A DNA stretch of 32,506 nt from Oscillospiraceae bacterium (GCA_902796905.1 CADBQU010000014.1:1-32506); one strand, 5' to 3'; counted from the stretch's first letter, positions 1 to 8,241 are shown. Notes: generated by a model from the letters alone, not told the origin. Numbers and translations: made by a program.

Positions 1-73
1 ATACTGTCGTATTACAAGTGATGCGACAAACAAAACGGGAAAATATTCCGTTTCAGGAACTATTGTACCCTGA
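1..73 (+). CDS. C-terminal tail of an unknown protein (partial)
   Basis: An open frame enters from the left edge (codons from base 2) and stops at TGA 71-73, giving 23 residues ending in VSGTIVP. A good intrinsic terminator follows at 112-143, which supports this being a real gene end. The short Ser/Thr-rich, beta-like tail could be the end of an Ig-like or repeat surface domain, but too little is visible to name it. The last codons lie in a 33-bp sequence repeated in inverted orientation near the right end of the window (32398-32430). Confidence 0.5.
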   Translation, partial: YCRITSDATNKTGKYSVSGTIVP

Positions 74-93
74 TTGCTTTGTCTAAACACAAA
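61..93 (+). repeat. left copy of a 33-bp inverted repeat shared with 32398-32430
   Basis: Bases 61-93 match the reverse complement of 32398-32430 at 29 of 33 positions. The copy spans the stop codon of the partial gene at the left edge and its first downstream bases. Only these two copies were noticed. They may be the shared 3' ends of paralogous genes or the remnant of a duplicated segment. Confidence 0.6.
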
Positions 94-111
94 AACAAAA
101 ATATAATTTTT

Positions 112-143
112 ATACCGCAGAGTCTAAAATCTGCGGTATTTTT
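112..143 (+). terminator. intrinsic terminator of the left-edge gene
   Basis: A perfect 10-bp stem, ATACCGCAGA (112-121) with TCTGCGGTAT (130-139), has an 8-nt loop and is followed by T139-T143. It lies about 40 bp after the stop at 73. Confidence 0.8.
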
Positions 144-177
144 AATAAAGCAACAAAAAACAATAAGGTTTATATAA

Positions 178-261
178 GGCGGTTTCATACAATCCGGCGG
201 ATTGTATGAACGCCAAAGCTGTCGCTTTGGCGTTTAAAAGGCTTTGCCTTTTAAAACCGCC
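178..261. repeat. four-way-junction intergenic element 1 (GGCGGT subclass)
   Basis: Outer stem GGCGGT (178-183) pairs with ACCGCC (256-261). It encloses three perfect hairpins with no unpaired bases between them: 184-195/199-210 (12 bp, loop GGC), 211-219/224-232 (CGCCAAAGC, 9 bp) and 233-242/246-255 (TTTAAAAGGC, 10 bp). It lies past the terminator of the left-edge gene and upstream of the parA promoter, so it is probably little transcribed. One of 11 copies in the window. Confidence 0.85.
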
Positions 262-337
262 GTTAATACTTAAAAAATAATAAAAAATAAACATCCGTAA
301 GTTTTAAATATTCTCTTTGCAAAAAAATTAAAAATAA

Positions 338-366
338 TTGAAAAGTTTTTGTTTTTATATTATAAT
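338..366 (+). promoter_or_regulatory. sigma-A type promoter of parA-parB-serS
   Basis: TTGAAA (338-343), 17-bp spacer, TATAAT (361-366). The predicted start near 373 gives a leader of about 90 nt before parA. No other convincing promoter was seen before parB or serS, so it probably drives all three. The rest of the 74-464 gap holds a terminator and the first four-way-junction element. Confidence 0.7.
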
Positions 367-464
367 AAATTTGTATATTTTTATTTATATGGATTTGTAA
401 TTTTTATATTTTAATTTACATATTTAAAACTTAAAAAACTATTATATTTTTATAGGGGTTTTAT

Positions 465-1229
465 ATGGGAAAAATTGTTGCCATTGTAAATCAAAAGGGC
501 GGAGTAGGTAAAACCACAACTGCCGTTAATTTAGCCGCCGGCATAGGATTAAAGGGCAAAAAGGTTTTGCTTTGCGATTTAGACCCTCAGGGAAACAGTA
601 CTTCGGGTTTTGGCATAAAAAAAACAAGCGAAATGCTATCGAGTTACAATATTTTAATTAACGATATAAACGTTCGCTCCGCGGTAATAAAAAGCAACTT
701 TAAAAATGTTGATATTATACCCACCAATATGGATTTGGCGGGAGCGGAAGTAGAACTTATAAACATTGAACACAGGGAGTATAAACTAAAACAGGCATTA
801 AATATTTTAAGAGAAGAATATGACTTTTTGTTTATAGACTGTCCCCCTTCTTTGGGACTTATAACAATAAACGCTTTAACGGCGGCAGATACGTTTTTAG
901 TTCCTATACAGTGCGAATATTATGCGCTTGAAGGATTAAGCCAGCTGATGGCAAGCGTGAGAAATGTTAAAAGAATTTATAATCCGTTAATAGAGCTTGA
1001 AGGCGTTTTGTTAACAATGTACGACGGACGGCTTAATTTAACCCAACAGGTAGTACACGAAATTAAAAAGTTTTTCGGCAAAAAGCTTTACAGCACGGTA
1101 ATACCCAGGGCGGTCAGGCTTTCGGAAGCTCCGAGCTTTGGTATGCCTATACAATATTACGATAGACGCAGCAAAGGCAGCGACGCTTATAACGATTTGG
1201 CAAAGGAATTTATAAAAGCCAACAAATAA
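465..1229 (+). CDS. parA: ParA/Soj chromosome-partitioning ATPase
   Basis: A 254-residue ParA (Soj)-family ATPase. ParA proteins bind DNA non-specifically as ATP dimers and are stimulated by ParB to move or separate origins. The deviant Walker A motif KGGVGKTTT is at residues 11-19 with the signature lysine, GNSTSGFG follows at about 44-51, and the Walker B-type DCPPSLG is near residue 126. The length is normal and the protein looks complete. The ATG has a clear Shine-Dalgarno sequence (AGGGG about 8 nt upstream). parB follows after 142 bp, the usual pairing. The two genes, followed by serS, suggest an origin-proximal chromosomal locus rather than a plasmid, although no parS site was spotted. 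Confidence 0.93.
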   Translation: MGKIVAIVNQKGGVGKTTTAVNLAAGIGLKGKKVLLCDLDPQGNSTSGFGIKKTSEMLSSYNILINDINVRSAVIKSNFKNVDIIPTNMDLAGAEVELINIEHREYKLKQALNILREEYDFLFIDCPPSLGLITINALTAADTFLVPIQCEYYALEGLSQLMASVRNVKRIYNPLIELEGVLLTMYDGRLNLTQQVVHEIKKFFGKKLYSTVIPRAVRLSEAPSFGMPIQYYDRRSKGSDAYNDLAKEFIKANK

Positions 1230-1371
1230 TATATAAGTTTTGGAGCAAATTTAAAAAATTTATTGTTTTTAAGCAAAAACTTTTGTCTTTGCAAAATTCA
1301 AAAGGTGTTTGAACCGGAATAATCAAAAAATAATTAAAAAATAAAAACAAATAAAATTTAAGGGGAAAATT

Positions 1372-2235
1372 ATGGCAAAAAAGGGAGGCCTCGGCAGAGG
1401 CTTGGATTCGCTTTTTTCAGAAAATTCTTACGGCGGAAATTCTGCCGTTGAACTTAGAATTTCCGAAGTAGAGCCAAATAAAAATCAGCCGCGAACAAGC
1501 TTTAACGAAGAAGCATTGGAAGAGCTTGCCGAAAGCATAAAAGCACAAGGTCTTTTGCAGCCTATAGTTGTAAGACCGTTATCTAACGGCGGCTACCAAA
1601 TTGTAGCCGGAGAAAGACGGTGGAGAGCCTGCAGAAAAGCCGGATTAAGCACCATAAAGGCTACGGTTATGGAACTTACCGACCAACAAACGGCAGAGCT
1701 TGCTTTAATAGAAAATCTACAAAGAGAAAATTTAAATCCGGTAGAAGAAGCCGAAGGCTATAAATATTTAATAGAAACTTCGGGAATAACTCAAGAAGCG
1801 GCAGCCGATAAAGTTCATAAATCAAGAAGCTACGTTTCTAACAGTTTAAGAATATTAAATTTAGACAAAGCATCTTTAAACGCATTAAAAAACGGCAAAA
1901 TAACGTTGGGACATGCTAAGGCTTTGCTTGCCGTAAAGGATGAAAAATTAAGGGCTTTGGCATTAAAGGCGGCAATAAACGGAGCTTCGGTAAGAGAAAT
2001 AGAAAATATAAAACCTCCGGAAGAAAAAAATAAAATCGGCGGTAGTAATAAAAAAGAATCAATAATAAATAAAGATTCTTTTTATAAAGAATCCGAAATA
2101 ATTTTAAGCAATGCGCTGCACAGAAAAGCAAAAATAAACGTTAATGAAAAAAACAAAGGAACCGTAACTTTAGAATTTTTTAATAAAGACGAATTAAAAG
2201 CTATTGTTGAACTTTTGAGTAAAAAAGAATGGTAG
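1372..2235 (+). CDS. parB: ParB/Spo0J chromosome-partitioning protein
   Basis: A 287-residue ParB/Spo0J-family CTP-dependent DNA clamp that loads at parS sites and recruits SMC and ParA. The N-terminal KKGGLGRGL segment is the typical ParA-contact region. The ParB/Srx nuclease-like domain follows, with NKNQPR near residue 37 and the CTP-binding GERRWRA box near 80. The central helix-turn-helix region reads ITQEAAADKVHKSRSYVSN (about 142-160). A variable linker and a short C-terminal dimerisation domain end the protein. The start is ATG with AGGGG just upstream. The 142-bp gap after parA holds no terminator that I can see, and serS follows after 13 bp, so parA, parB and serS are probably co-transcribed. 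Confidence 0.93.
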   Translation: MAKKGGLGRGLDSLFSENSYGGNSAVELRISEVEPNKNQPRTSFNEEALEELAESIKAQGLLQPIVVRPLSNGGYQIVAGERRWRACRKAGLSTIKATVMELTDQQTAELALIENLQRENLNPVEEAEGYKYLIETSGITQEAAADKVHKSRSYVSNSLRILNLDKASLNALKNGKITLGHAKALLAVKDEKLRALALKAAINGASVREIENIKPPEEKNKIGGSNKKESIINKDSFYKESEIILSNALHRKAKINVNEKNKGTVTLEFFNKDELKAIVELLSKKEW

Positions 2236-2248
2236 AGAAGGGTAAATT

Positions 2249-3535
2249 ATGTTAGATATTAAATTTTTAAAAGAAAATCCCGAAATTGTAAAACAAAATA
2301 TTAAAAACAAATTTCAGGACGGCAAATTAGTTCTTGTAGACGAAGTAATTAAGCTTGACGATGAAATAAGAGCCGTAAAGCAAGAAGGAGATAATTTAAG
2401 AAGCATAAGGAACAAAATTTCCAAAGAAATAGGCGGACTTATGGCAAAAGGCTTAAAAGAAGAAGCCGAAGCCAAAAAGCAGGAAGTAACCAAAAACGGC
2501 AACCGTTTAGAAGAGCTTAAAGCAAAGGAAACAGAGCTTGCCGAAGAGATTAAAAAAAGAATGATGGTTATTCCGAACATTATAGATAAATCGGTTCCCA
2601 TAGGTAAGGATGACAGCGAAAATGTAGAGGTTGAGCGTTTCGGAGAACCTAAAGTTCCGGATTTTGAAGTTCCGTACCATACCGATATTATGGAACGTTT
2701 TAACGGAATAGACCTTGACGCCGCAAGAAGAGTAGCCGGAAACGGATTTTACTATTTAATGGGCGATATTGCAAGGCTTCATTCTGCGGTTATAAGCTAC
2801 GCCAGAGATTTTATGATTGACCGAGGCTTTACTTACTGCGTACCTCCTTTTATGATAAGGAGCGATGTTGTAACGGGAGTTATGAGCTTTTCGGAAATGG
2901 AAGCTATGATGTATAAAATAGAAGGCGAAGACCTTTACTTAATAGGTACCAGCGAACACAGTATGATAGGTAAATTTATAGATACAATAGTAAAGGAAGA
3001 AGAGCTGCCTTTAACGCTAACAAGCTATTCGCCTTGTTTTAGAAAAGAAAAGGGCGCGCACGGTTTGGAAGAGCGCGGTGTTTACAGAATTCATCAGTTT
3101 GAAAAACAGGAAATGATAGTTGTTTGCAAACCGGAAGAAAGCCCGGTATGGTTTAACAAGCTTTGGCAAAATACGGTTGACCTTTTCCGTTCTTTGGATA
3201 TTCCGGTAAGAACACTTGAGTGCTGTTCGGGAGATCTTGCCGATTTAAAGGTAAAATCGGTAGACGTTGAAGCATGGAGCCCCCGACAGAAGAAGTATTT
3301 TGAAGTAGGTTCTTGTTCTAATTTGGGCGATGCACAGGCAAGAAGATTAAAAATAAGGGTTTCGGGCAAAAACGGAAAATATTTGGCTCATACGCTTAAT
3401 AATACCGTTGTGGCGCCTCCCAGAATGTTAATAGCGTTTTTGGAAAACAATTTAAACGAGGACGGTTCGGTTAATATTCCCAAAGCATTAAGAAGTTATA
3501 TGGGCGGAGCCGAAAAAATAATTCCTAAAAAGTAA
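2249..3535 (+). CDS. serS: Seryl-tRNA synthetase
   Basis: A 428-residue class II seryl-tRNA synthetase that charges tRNA-Ser (and tRNA-Sec where present) with serine. The N-terminal 100-110 residues are charged and helical, as expected for the tRNA-binding coiled-coil arm. The catalytic core shows GTSEHS near 234, the motif 2 region FRKEKGAHG near 265, and a C-terminal motif 3 region near 385 reading NTVVAPPRML. In classical SerS this last segment is GLAVGR-like; the variant here occurs in some SerS lineages but should be noted. It starts 13 bp after parB with GAAGGG upstream. No T-box leader is present, unusual only in that many Firmicute synthetase genes have one. Element 2 and two terminators follow. 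Confidence 0.95.
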   Translation: MLDIKFLKENPEIVKQNIKNKFQDGKLVLVDEVIKLDDEIRAVKQEGDNLRSIRNKISKEIGGLMAKGLKEEAEAKKQEVTKNGNRLEELKAKETELAEEIKKRMMVIPNIIDKSVPIGKDDSENVEVERFGEPKVPDFEVPYHTDIMERFNGIDLDAARRVAGNGFYYLMGDIARLHSAVISYARDFMIDRGFTYCVPPFMIRSDVVTGVMSFSEMEAMMYKIEGEDLYLIGTSEHSMIGKFIDTIVKEEELPLTLTSYSPCFRKEKGAHGLEERGVYRIHQFEKQEMIVVCKPEESPVWFNKLWQNTVDLFRSLDIPVRTLECCSGDLADLKVKSVDVEAWSPRQKKYFEVGSCSNLGDAQARRLKIRVSGKNGKYLAHTLNNTVVAPPRMLIAFLENNLNEDGSVNIPKALRSYMGGAEKIIPKK

Positions 3536-3553
3536 AAAATAAAATAGAGCAAA

Positions 3554-3640
3554 GGCGGCAAGCCCAAAGACCGGCAGGTCTTTGCAAAAGCTTTGCTTTT
3601 GCCCAAAAAACAATTAATTGTTTTTTGGGGGCTTGCCGCC
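3554..3640. repeat. four-way-junction intergenic element 2 (GGCGGC subclass)
   Basis: Outer stem GGCGGCAAGCC (3554-3564) pairs with GGCTTGCCGCC (3630-3640), 11 bp. Inside, with no unpaired bases between stems: CAAAGACC/GGTCTTTG (3565-3572/3577-3584), CAAAAGC/GCTTTTG (3585-3591/3595-3601, loop TTT), and a 28-bp perfect palindrome at 3602-3629 (CCCAAAAAACAATT arm). It starts 18 bp after the serS stop and precedes two ordinary terminators, so it is probably in the serS 3' UTR. Confidence 0.92.
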
Positions 3641-3650
3641 GGTAAATACC

Positions 3651-3690
3651 AAAAAGAACTTTTTATATTTTTATAAAAGGTTCTTTTTTT
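3651..3690 (+). terminator. first intrinsic terminator after serS
   Basis: A 17-bp stem (3651-3667 with 3672-3688) has one G-T wobble and a TTTT loop, and is followed by a T-run to 3690. The A-rich 5' arm means it could also work on the other strand. The elements's own stem-loops at 3554-3640 lack a T-run, so this is the likely transcript end. Confidence 0.8.
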
Positions 3691-3695
3691 ATAAC

Positions 3696-3731
3696 AAAAA
3701 TCTTTTTAAAAAACATTTTAAAAAGATTTTT
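3696..3731 (+). terminator. second, tandem intrinsic terminator after serS
   Basis: A perfect 16-bp A/T-rich stem (3696-3711 with 3716-3731) with loop AACA ends in TTTTT. It lies 5 bp after the first terminator. Being AT-rich it is weaker per base pair, but long. The region 3732-3809 beyond it shows only AT-rich sequence. Confidence 0.6.
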
Positions 3732-3809
3732 CAAGAAGATATTTTAAGAAGAGGGTTTAAAAAGATATTTTTAAAATTTAAAAAATTTCAAAAAAATTAT
3801 TAATAGGTA

Positions 3810-3838
3810 TTGACAAATTTTTAATAATGGTGTATTAT
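3810..3838 (+). promoter_or_regulatory. strong sigma-A promoter of the gntR-ABC operon
   Basis: Consensus TTGACA (3810-3815), 17-bp spacer, TATTAT (3833-3838). The predicted transcription start falls at about 3845, inside the dyad at 3841-3867. Confidence 0.8.
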
Positions 3839-3840
3839 CT

Positions 3841-3867
3841 AACTGTATTAAGTGTATTAATACAGTT
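3841..3867. promoter_or_regulatory. candidate GntR (YtrA-type) operator
   Basis: A perfect 10-bp dyad, AACTGTATTA (3841-3850) and TAATACAGTT (3858-3867), is separated by 7 bp and covers the predicted start site. The TGTATTA/TAATACA core is the kind of site bound by YtrA-subfamily GntR proteins. The gntR gene begins 33 bp downstream, so autorepression is the simplest reading. Confidence 0.65.
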
Positions 3868-3900
3868 GCAACAAAAACAAACCATAAAGAAGGTGAAAGC

Positions 3901-4254
3901 TTGATAAATTTAGATTATAAAAGTTCGGTACCCATATATGAACAGCTTATAAACGAAATAATAAGGCTTAAAGCCTTAGGGGCAATTTCCGGCAATGAAA
4001 GTTTGCCTTCGGTAAGAACTTTGGCAATGAAGCTTTCAATAAATCCCAATACCGTTCAAAGGGCTTACAAATGGCTTGAAGAACAGGGGATTATTTATAT
4101 TGCTAAAGGCAAAGGAACTTTTTTGGCCGATGATGAGGAATCGGAAAAAGCCGCAAAAAACGTTATAAAAAACAATTTTTTATCTGCGGCTAAAAAGGCC
4201 AACAGCTTAGGATTAACCAAAGAAGAACTGATTGAAATTATTAAAAATTTATAA
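3901..4254 (+). CDS. GntR-family transcriptional regulator, YtrA subfamily
   Basis: A 117-residue regulator with an N-terminal winged helix-turn-helix of the GntR type (YEQLINEIIRLKALGAI, then SLPSVRTLAMKLSINPNTVQ at about residues 34-52) and only a short C-terminal helix pair instead of an effector domain. That size and shape define the YtrA subfamily, which usually controls the ABC transporter encoded next to it. The start is TTG, supported by AAGGTG 6 nt upstream. The ABC ATPase gene begins 21 bp after its stop. The upstream dyad at 3841-3867 is its likely operator. The signal that relieves repression cannot be read from sequence; in relatives it is often cell-envelope antibiotic stress. 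Confidence 0.88.
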   Translation: MINLDYKSSVPIYEQLINEIIRLKALGAISGNESLPSVRTLAMKLSINPNTVQRAYKWLEEQGIIYIAKGKGTFLADDEESEKAAKNVIKNNFLSAAKKANSLGLTKEELIEIIKNL

Positions 4255-4275
4255 TTTAAGTAAGGAGGATTAAGC

Positions 4276-5172
4276 TTGATAGAAACTAAAGGTTTATGTA
4301 AAAACTTTGATAAAAGCACCGCTTTAAATAATGTTGATGTAAAAATTCCCGAAGGCTCGGTTTTTGGGGTTGTGGGTTCTAACGGAAGCGGAAAATCCAC
4401 GCTTTTAAGATTAATTGCGGGAGTATATTATGCCGACGGCGGAGAAATACTTGTAGACGGCGAAAATCCGTTTAATAACAATAAAATAAAAGAAGAAATT
4501 TGTTATTTGCCCGATACGCCTTTCTTTTTACATCAAAGTAATTTAAACGAAATGAAAAAGTTTTACAAAATGATGTATCCTAAATTTAATGAAGATACCT
4601 TTAATACGCTGGGCGAAATATTTAAGCTTAATGTAAAGCAGCGTATATCCACTATGAGTAAGGGTATGCAGCGCAAGGCGGCGCTTATGCTCAGTTTATC
4701 TACAAGCCCTAAATATTTGCTTTTAGACGAGGCTTTTGACGGTTTGGACCCTGTTATGCGTAAGGGTTTAAAATCTATTATAGCCGAAAATGCCGATAAA
4801 AATTTAACTACGGTTATAGCTTCGCACAATTTAAGAGATTTAGATGAGCTGTGCGACAGCATTGCAATTATACACAACGGAAATATAATTTATTGCGATG
4901 AAATATATAAGCTTAAAAGCAATATTCATAAAGTGCAGGCTGTATTTAAAGAAGATATTAAAGAAAAAGATTTAGAAGGTTTAAATGTTTTAAAAACCGA
5001 AAAAACCGGCTCGGTTTTAAGCTTGGTTATTAAAGGCGAAAGCAGCGATATAAGCAATAGACTTTCGGCGTTAAATCCAACATTTTTAGAAATAGTAGAG
5101 CCTTCGTTTGAAGAAATATTTATATATGAAATGGAGGAAAACGGATATGACGCAAAAGAGATCCTCGTGTAA
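4276..5172 (+). CDS. ABC transporter ATP-binding protein (YtrB-like)
   Basis: A 298-residue nucleotide-binding subunit. Walker A is GSNGSGKST near residue 36, a Q-loop region lies near 75, the signature is the degenerate MSKGMQRK near 131 (in place of LSGGQ, common in this family), Walker B and the D-loop are LLLDEAFDGLDP near 154, and the switch histidine is in ASHNLRDLDE near 184. A C-terminal extension of about 90 residues follows. The start is TTG with a strong AAGGAGG 8 nt upstream. Its last 26 bases overlap the permease gene, so the two are translationally coupled and work as one exporter. The substrate is unknown; the GntR-YtrA context suggests envelope or antimicrobial-peptide stress. 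Confidence 0.92.
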   Translation: MIETKGLCKNFDKSTALNNVDVKIPEGSVFGVVGSNGSGKSTLLRLIAGVYYADGGEILVDGENPFNNNKIKEEICYLPDTPFFLHQSNLNEMKKFYKMMYPKFNEDTFNTLGEIFKLNVKQRISTMSKGMQRKAALMLSLSTSPKYLLLDEAFDGLDPVMRKGLKSIIAENADKNLTTVIASHNLRDLDELCDSIAIIHNGNIIYCDEIYKLKSNIHKVQAVFKEDIKEKDLEGLNVLKTEKTGSVLSLVIKGESSDISNRLSALNPTFLEIVEPSFEEIFIYEMEENGYDAKEILV

Positions 5173-6889
5173 TTTAAATCTTGACGCAAATCTTTTATTA
5201 TTTACAATAAAAAAGAATTTGGGCTTTTCGGCTGTATTTTCGGTGCTGGTATTTTTATTTTCTCCCCTTTATATTTACAAATATTTAACCGATAAACCAT
5301 TATATTTTTCAACCGTAAATACAAAAGATTTATTTGTGATTTTTGCGGTAGGTATGTCTGTGGCCGTAACGGTTTTCTTTTTAATTTTACTTTATATTAA
5401 TTTTTCGTTTCTTTATAAAAAAAGCAATTCCGATATGTACCACTCAATGCCGCTTAAGCGAAGCGAACTTTTAATAACAAGATTTTTAGCAAGCTATGTT
5501 TCGACGTTAATTCCTTTAACGGTGGGATTTTTAGGTTTTAACGCGGCGTTGGGATTTGCGGGCGTTGCCGTTAATTTTGTATTTTATTTAAAAATATATG
5601 CGCTTATAGCGGCTCTGCTTTTGTTTTGTGGATTATTCAGCCTTATTTTTGTAATTTCATCCGGAACGCTGTTTGACAGCGTAGTGGCGTTTATTGCGGT
5701 AAACGTAGGCGTTATAATAATGGTTGCAATAGTAAATACCGTTATGGAAAGAAATATTGTAGGTTTGAGAGAAAACAATACTTTTATACACAATTTATTG
5801 TATTCTACGGCTATGAATTCAACGCCTTTCGGTGTTTCGCTTAATATTTTGGCTACAAGTTTGATTGAAAATAAAATAGTTTTTTCTTTGGGCCAGATAA
5901 TAGCCGTTACGGTATTTTCGGCAATTATGCTTTTATTAAACATATTTTTATATAATAAACGCAAAAGCGAAAAATGCGAAACAAACTTTGCTTTTAAATT
6001 TATGCCTGTAATTATAGGATTTATCGCTTCGTTTATAGGTTACTTTTTCTTTAATCTTATATTCGGCAGCAGTGTAAACAACTGTTTTTCAATATTCGGA
6101 ATTATAGGCGCTTTTGTTTTTGGAATTATATATAATATTATAACTTCACGAGGCTTTAAACAAATTAAAAAAGCCTTAGTAGTATCTGCCGCCACATATC
6201 TTTCGGTTTTATTAATATTTGCATCAATACAGGTTGATATATTCGGAGTGGAAAAATATGTTCCCGACGTAAACAATATAGAAGATGTAAATGTTAGGGT
6301 TGCAGGATATGAATTTTACGCTTTAAATAAAGACGCGGTGGTTTCCATGCATAAGGAAATTATAAATTCAGGCTTTAAATCGGACGAAAATAATTCTTCT
6401 TATGTAGAAATTTGTTATAATCTTAAAAACGGAAAAAGCGTAAGCAGAAGTTATATCGTTTTAAATGATACGGCAAAAACCGAAAAACTTTTGTTTTTGC
6501 ATAACGATATACCGAATAATATACAGAAAAAATTTAAAGTCAAAAGTGAAATAAAAACATTTGAGTGTAATATGTATTATACTAATGATACTAAAGCCGG
6601 AACGGAAGAATCAAGCTTTGCCACTCTGCCGAGAAATTATGCGGAAGGCTTATTAAATGCTTTGATTTCGGACTATGAAAATATAAAAGATATAAATGAA
6701 GTTAACGGCACAAAAATTTATACGGTTTATTTAAATGCCGCACCTAAAAACAAAAAGGAATTGTCTGAAACTGCAAATGCAGTTTACAACGAAGGATTTA
6801 ATGTTTACGGCAGCTTTAAAAACACTTTAAGATATCTCGAAAAAATAAAAGCTTCCAAATATATGGTAACAGAAGAAGCTGCGGGATAA
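5147..6889 (+). CDS. ABC transporter permease with C-terminal extracytoplasmic domain (DUF6449-like)
   Basis: Membrane partner of the preceding ATPase. I place the start at ATG 5147, which has ATGGAGG 8 nt upstream and gives 580 residues; an in-frame ATG at 5108 lies deeper in the ATPase gene without a good ribosome site. The first 370 residues contain about ten hydrophobic segments, with the short cytoplasmic stretch MYHSMPLKRSELL near residue 97 typical of ABC-2 type permeases of this family. After the last segment (LLIFASIQVDIFG) about 200 polar residues follow, resembling the soluble domain of YtrA-linked permeases. Element 3 starts 9 bp after the stop. Confidence 0.85.
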   Translation: MTQKRSSCNLNLDANLLLFTIKKNLGFSAVFSVLVFLFSPLYIYKYLTDKPLYFSTVNTKDLFVIFAVGMSVAVTVFFLILLYINFSFLYKKSNSDMYHSMPLKRSELLITRFLASYVSTLIPLTVGFLGFNAALGFAGVAVNFVFYLKIYALIAALLLFCGLFSLIFVISSGTLFDSVVAFIAVNVGVIIMVAIVNTVMERNIVGLRENNTFIHNLLYSTAMNSTPFGVSLNILATSLIENKIVFSLGQIIAVTVFSAIMLLLNIFLYNKRKSEKCETNFAFKFMPVIIGFIASFIGYFFFNLIFGSSVNNCFSIFGIIGAFVFGIIYNIITSRGFKQIKKALVVSAATYLSVLLIFASIQVDIFGVEKYVPDVNNIEDVNVRVAGYEFYALNKDAVVSMHKEIINSGFKSDENNSSYVEICYNLKNGKSVSRSYIVLNDTAKTEKLLFLHNDIPNNIQKKFKVKSEIKTFECNMYYTNDTKAGTEESSFATLPRNYAEGLLNALISDYENIKDINEVNGTKIYTVYLNAAPKNKKELSETANAVYNEGFNVYGSFKNTLRYLEKIKASKYMVTEEAAG

Positions 6890-6898
6890 AAAACTATT

Positions 6899-6989
6899 GG
6901 CGAAGCCCCCAAAAACATAAAATGTTTTTTTGAAAAAAGCAAAAGCAAAGCTTTGCTTTTTTAAAGCCCTTCGGGCTTTGGGCTTCGCC
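6899..6989. repeat. four-way-junction intergenic element 3 (reverse hairpin order)
   Basis: Outer stem GGCGAAGCCC (6899-6908) pairs with GGGCTTCGCC (6980-6989), 10 bp. Hairpins inside: AAAAACAT/ATGTTTTT (6911-6918/6922-6929), the AAAAGCAAAG/CTTTGCTTTT palindrome (6941-6960) and AAAGCCC/GGGCTTT (6963-6969/6973-6979, loop TTC). The A-rich hairpin comes first and the AAAGCC hairpin last, the reverse of element 2. Some extra bases at 6930-6940 make it less exact than most copies. Confidence 0.8.
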
Positions 6990-7008
6990 CGTATTGCAAA
7001 TAAAAAAT

Positions 7009-7051
7009 AAAAGCAGAGCTTTTGGAGAAATTTCCTTTAAGCTCTGCTTTT
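7009..7051. terminator. bidirectional terminator between convergent genes
   Basis: A perfect 13-bp stem, AAAAGCAGAGCTT (7009-7021) with AAGCTCTGCTTTT (7039-7051), has a 17-nt loop. It has an A-run on the left arm and a T-run on the right, so it can end both the permease transcript (+) and the 3D-protein transcript (-). Confidence 0.8.
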
Positions 7052-7088
7052 AAACTTTTATTTTTATAAGTTTTATTTTATCGGTTTA

Positions 7089-8213
7089 TTATAAGAAATA
7101 AATTATAACGTTTCTTCTGCCAAAAGCGTTGCATTCGGCTTCGGAAGAGAAATTTAAATCTACATTTGTAGGACGGGATTTTATAAATCCGCCGGTATCG
7201 GCCGCTATTGCGTAGCCGTAAATATATTTGCCGTCGGCAGAAACAATATACATTTTTGTGCCGTAGGGAATAATTGCGGGATTTACCGCTATATATCCCG
7301 GTTGAGCTTTTACACCGGTGGCTGTGCAACCGTGGCTTTCGTGATATGCCGTTGCCTGAACTACTTTGCTTGACTTTGCGTTTACCGGTATACCCTTTTC
7401 GTTAAGCTGTATGGGAGTAGCCGGTTTTAATGTTGAAATACTTTTAACATCGTTAGAAGTTTTAATGCCTTTTTTACCGTAGTCGGTATGAGAAGAAACT
7501 ATTTTTTTAATAGCGTTTGCAGAAGGTTTAACTTTTGAAGAGGTTTTTGTGCCTATAAGCTTTACGCCGTTAACAACAGGCTTTAAAACTTTAGAGGAAA
7601 CTTCTTTTTTAGAAACTTCTTTGCCGTTTACACAGGTTACTTCATAAGTTACTTCGCTTAAACCGTTTGTGCCGGTTTTTTGAATTTTGGTTGTACCTAT
7701 TAAAATAGAAGAGTCAACTTTTTCCGTATATGTGCAGTTAACTGTTTTTTGTTCGGTTACTTTTTTAACGGTTGTATAAGAAATATTAATGTTTGTGTCT
7801 TTGGTTAAAACCGTATCTGTGGGAATGTCGCAAGCTACATTTTCGGATAATTTAATATTTGCTTTATCTAATGCTTCGTCTACGGTACAACGCGCAATCC
7901 TTACGGATTTTGTTTTGTCTCCCGAAATAAAGTTTACGGTAAAAAATCTGGTTACGGTTATTATGCCGTTTTCCATATCCACTACATCGTTTTCGGTAGG
8001 TTCAATATTAGCTTCTTTTAAAATATATTTAACCGAAGTAGAATGAGTATATACTTCCGTAGCTTTGTCTTCGGTTACTATTAAATACTTTTTAACGTTA
8101 ACCGAGCCTAAGAAAGTGGTAAATATAACGGATAAAACAAAAAGTATACAAAGCATTTTAAGCAATAAACTTTTGTTTTTACCAAACCACATTTTGGTGT
8201 TTGCTAAATTCAT
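7089..8213 (-). CDS. YabE-like cell-wall protein: DUF348 + G5 + 3D domain
   Basis: A 374-residue secreted or membrane-anchored protein. The start is ATG 8213 with AAGGAG 8 nt upstream; a longer frame to 8270 is ruled out because the promoter occupies 8242-8270. Order: one hydrophobic segment (about 16-37), two DUF348-like repeats (about 43-135), a G5 domain (about 148-225), a linker, and a C-terminal 3D domain (about 285-374) with the aspartates in AADTGG and NVDLNF. This is the layout of YabE/Rpf2-type proteins, where the 3D domain is a lytic-transglycosylase-like fold acting on peptidoglycan. The third motif aspartate of classical 3D proteins is hard to place by eye. It is monocistronic and shares a terminator with the permease. 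Confidence 0.87.
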   Translation of the reverse strand: MNLANTKMWFGKNKSLLLKMLCILFVLSVIFTTFLGSVNVKKYLIVTEDKATEVYTHSTSVKYILKEANIEPTENDVVDMENGIITVTRFFTVNFISGDKTKSVRIARCTVDEALDKANIKLSENVACDIPTDTVLTKDTNINISYTTVKKVTEQKTVNCTYTEKVDSSILIGTTKIQKTGTNGLSEVTYEVTCVNGKEVSKKEVSSKVLKPVVNGVKLIGTKTSSKVKPSANAIKKIVSSHTDYGKKGIKTSNDVKSISTLKPATPIQLNEKGIPVNAKSSKVVQATAYHESHGCTATGVKAQPGYIAVNPAIIPYGTKMYIVSADGKYIYGYAIAADTGGFIKSRPTNVDLNFSSEAECNAFGRRNVIIYFL

Positions 8214-8241
8214 AAAATACTCCTTTTTTAAGGTTAATGCC

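Noticed and set aside
74..464. parS sites near parAB
   Set aside because: I looked for the 16-bp palindrome with a CACGTG-type centre in the parAB region and elsewhere in the window and saw none. parS may be outside it.
2236..2248. T-box leader for serS
   Set aside because: Only 13 bp separate parB and serS; no room for a T-box, and none was seen before parA.
3618..3803. 61-residue ORF after serS
   Set aside because: It runs through the 3' half of element 2 and both terminators, is mainly Lys/Phe from A/T-rich sequence and has no ribosome site.
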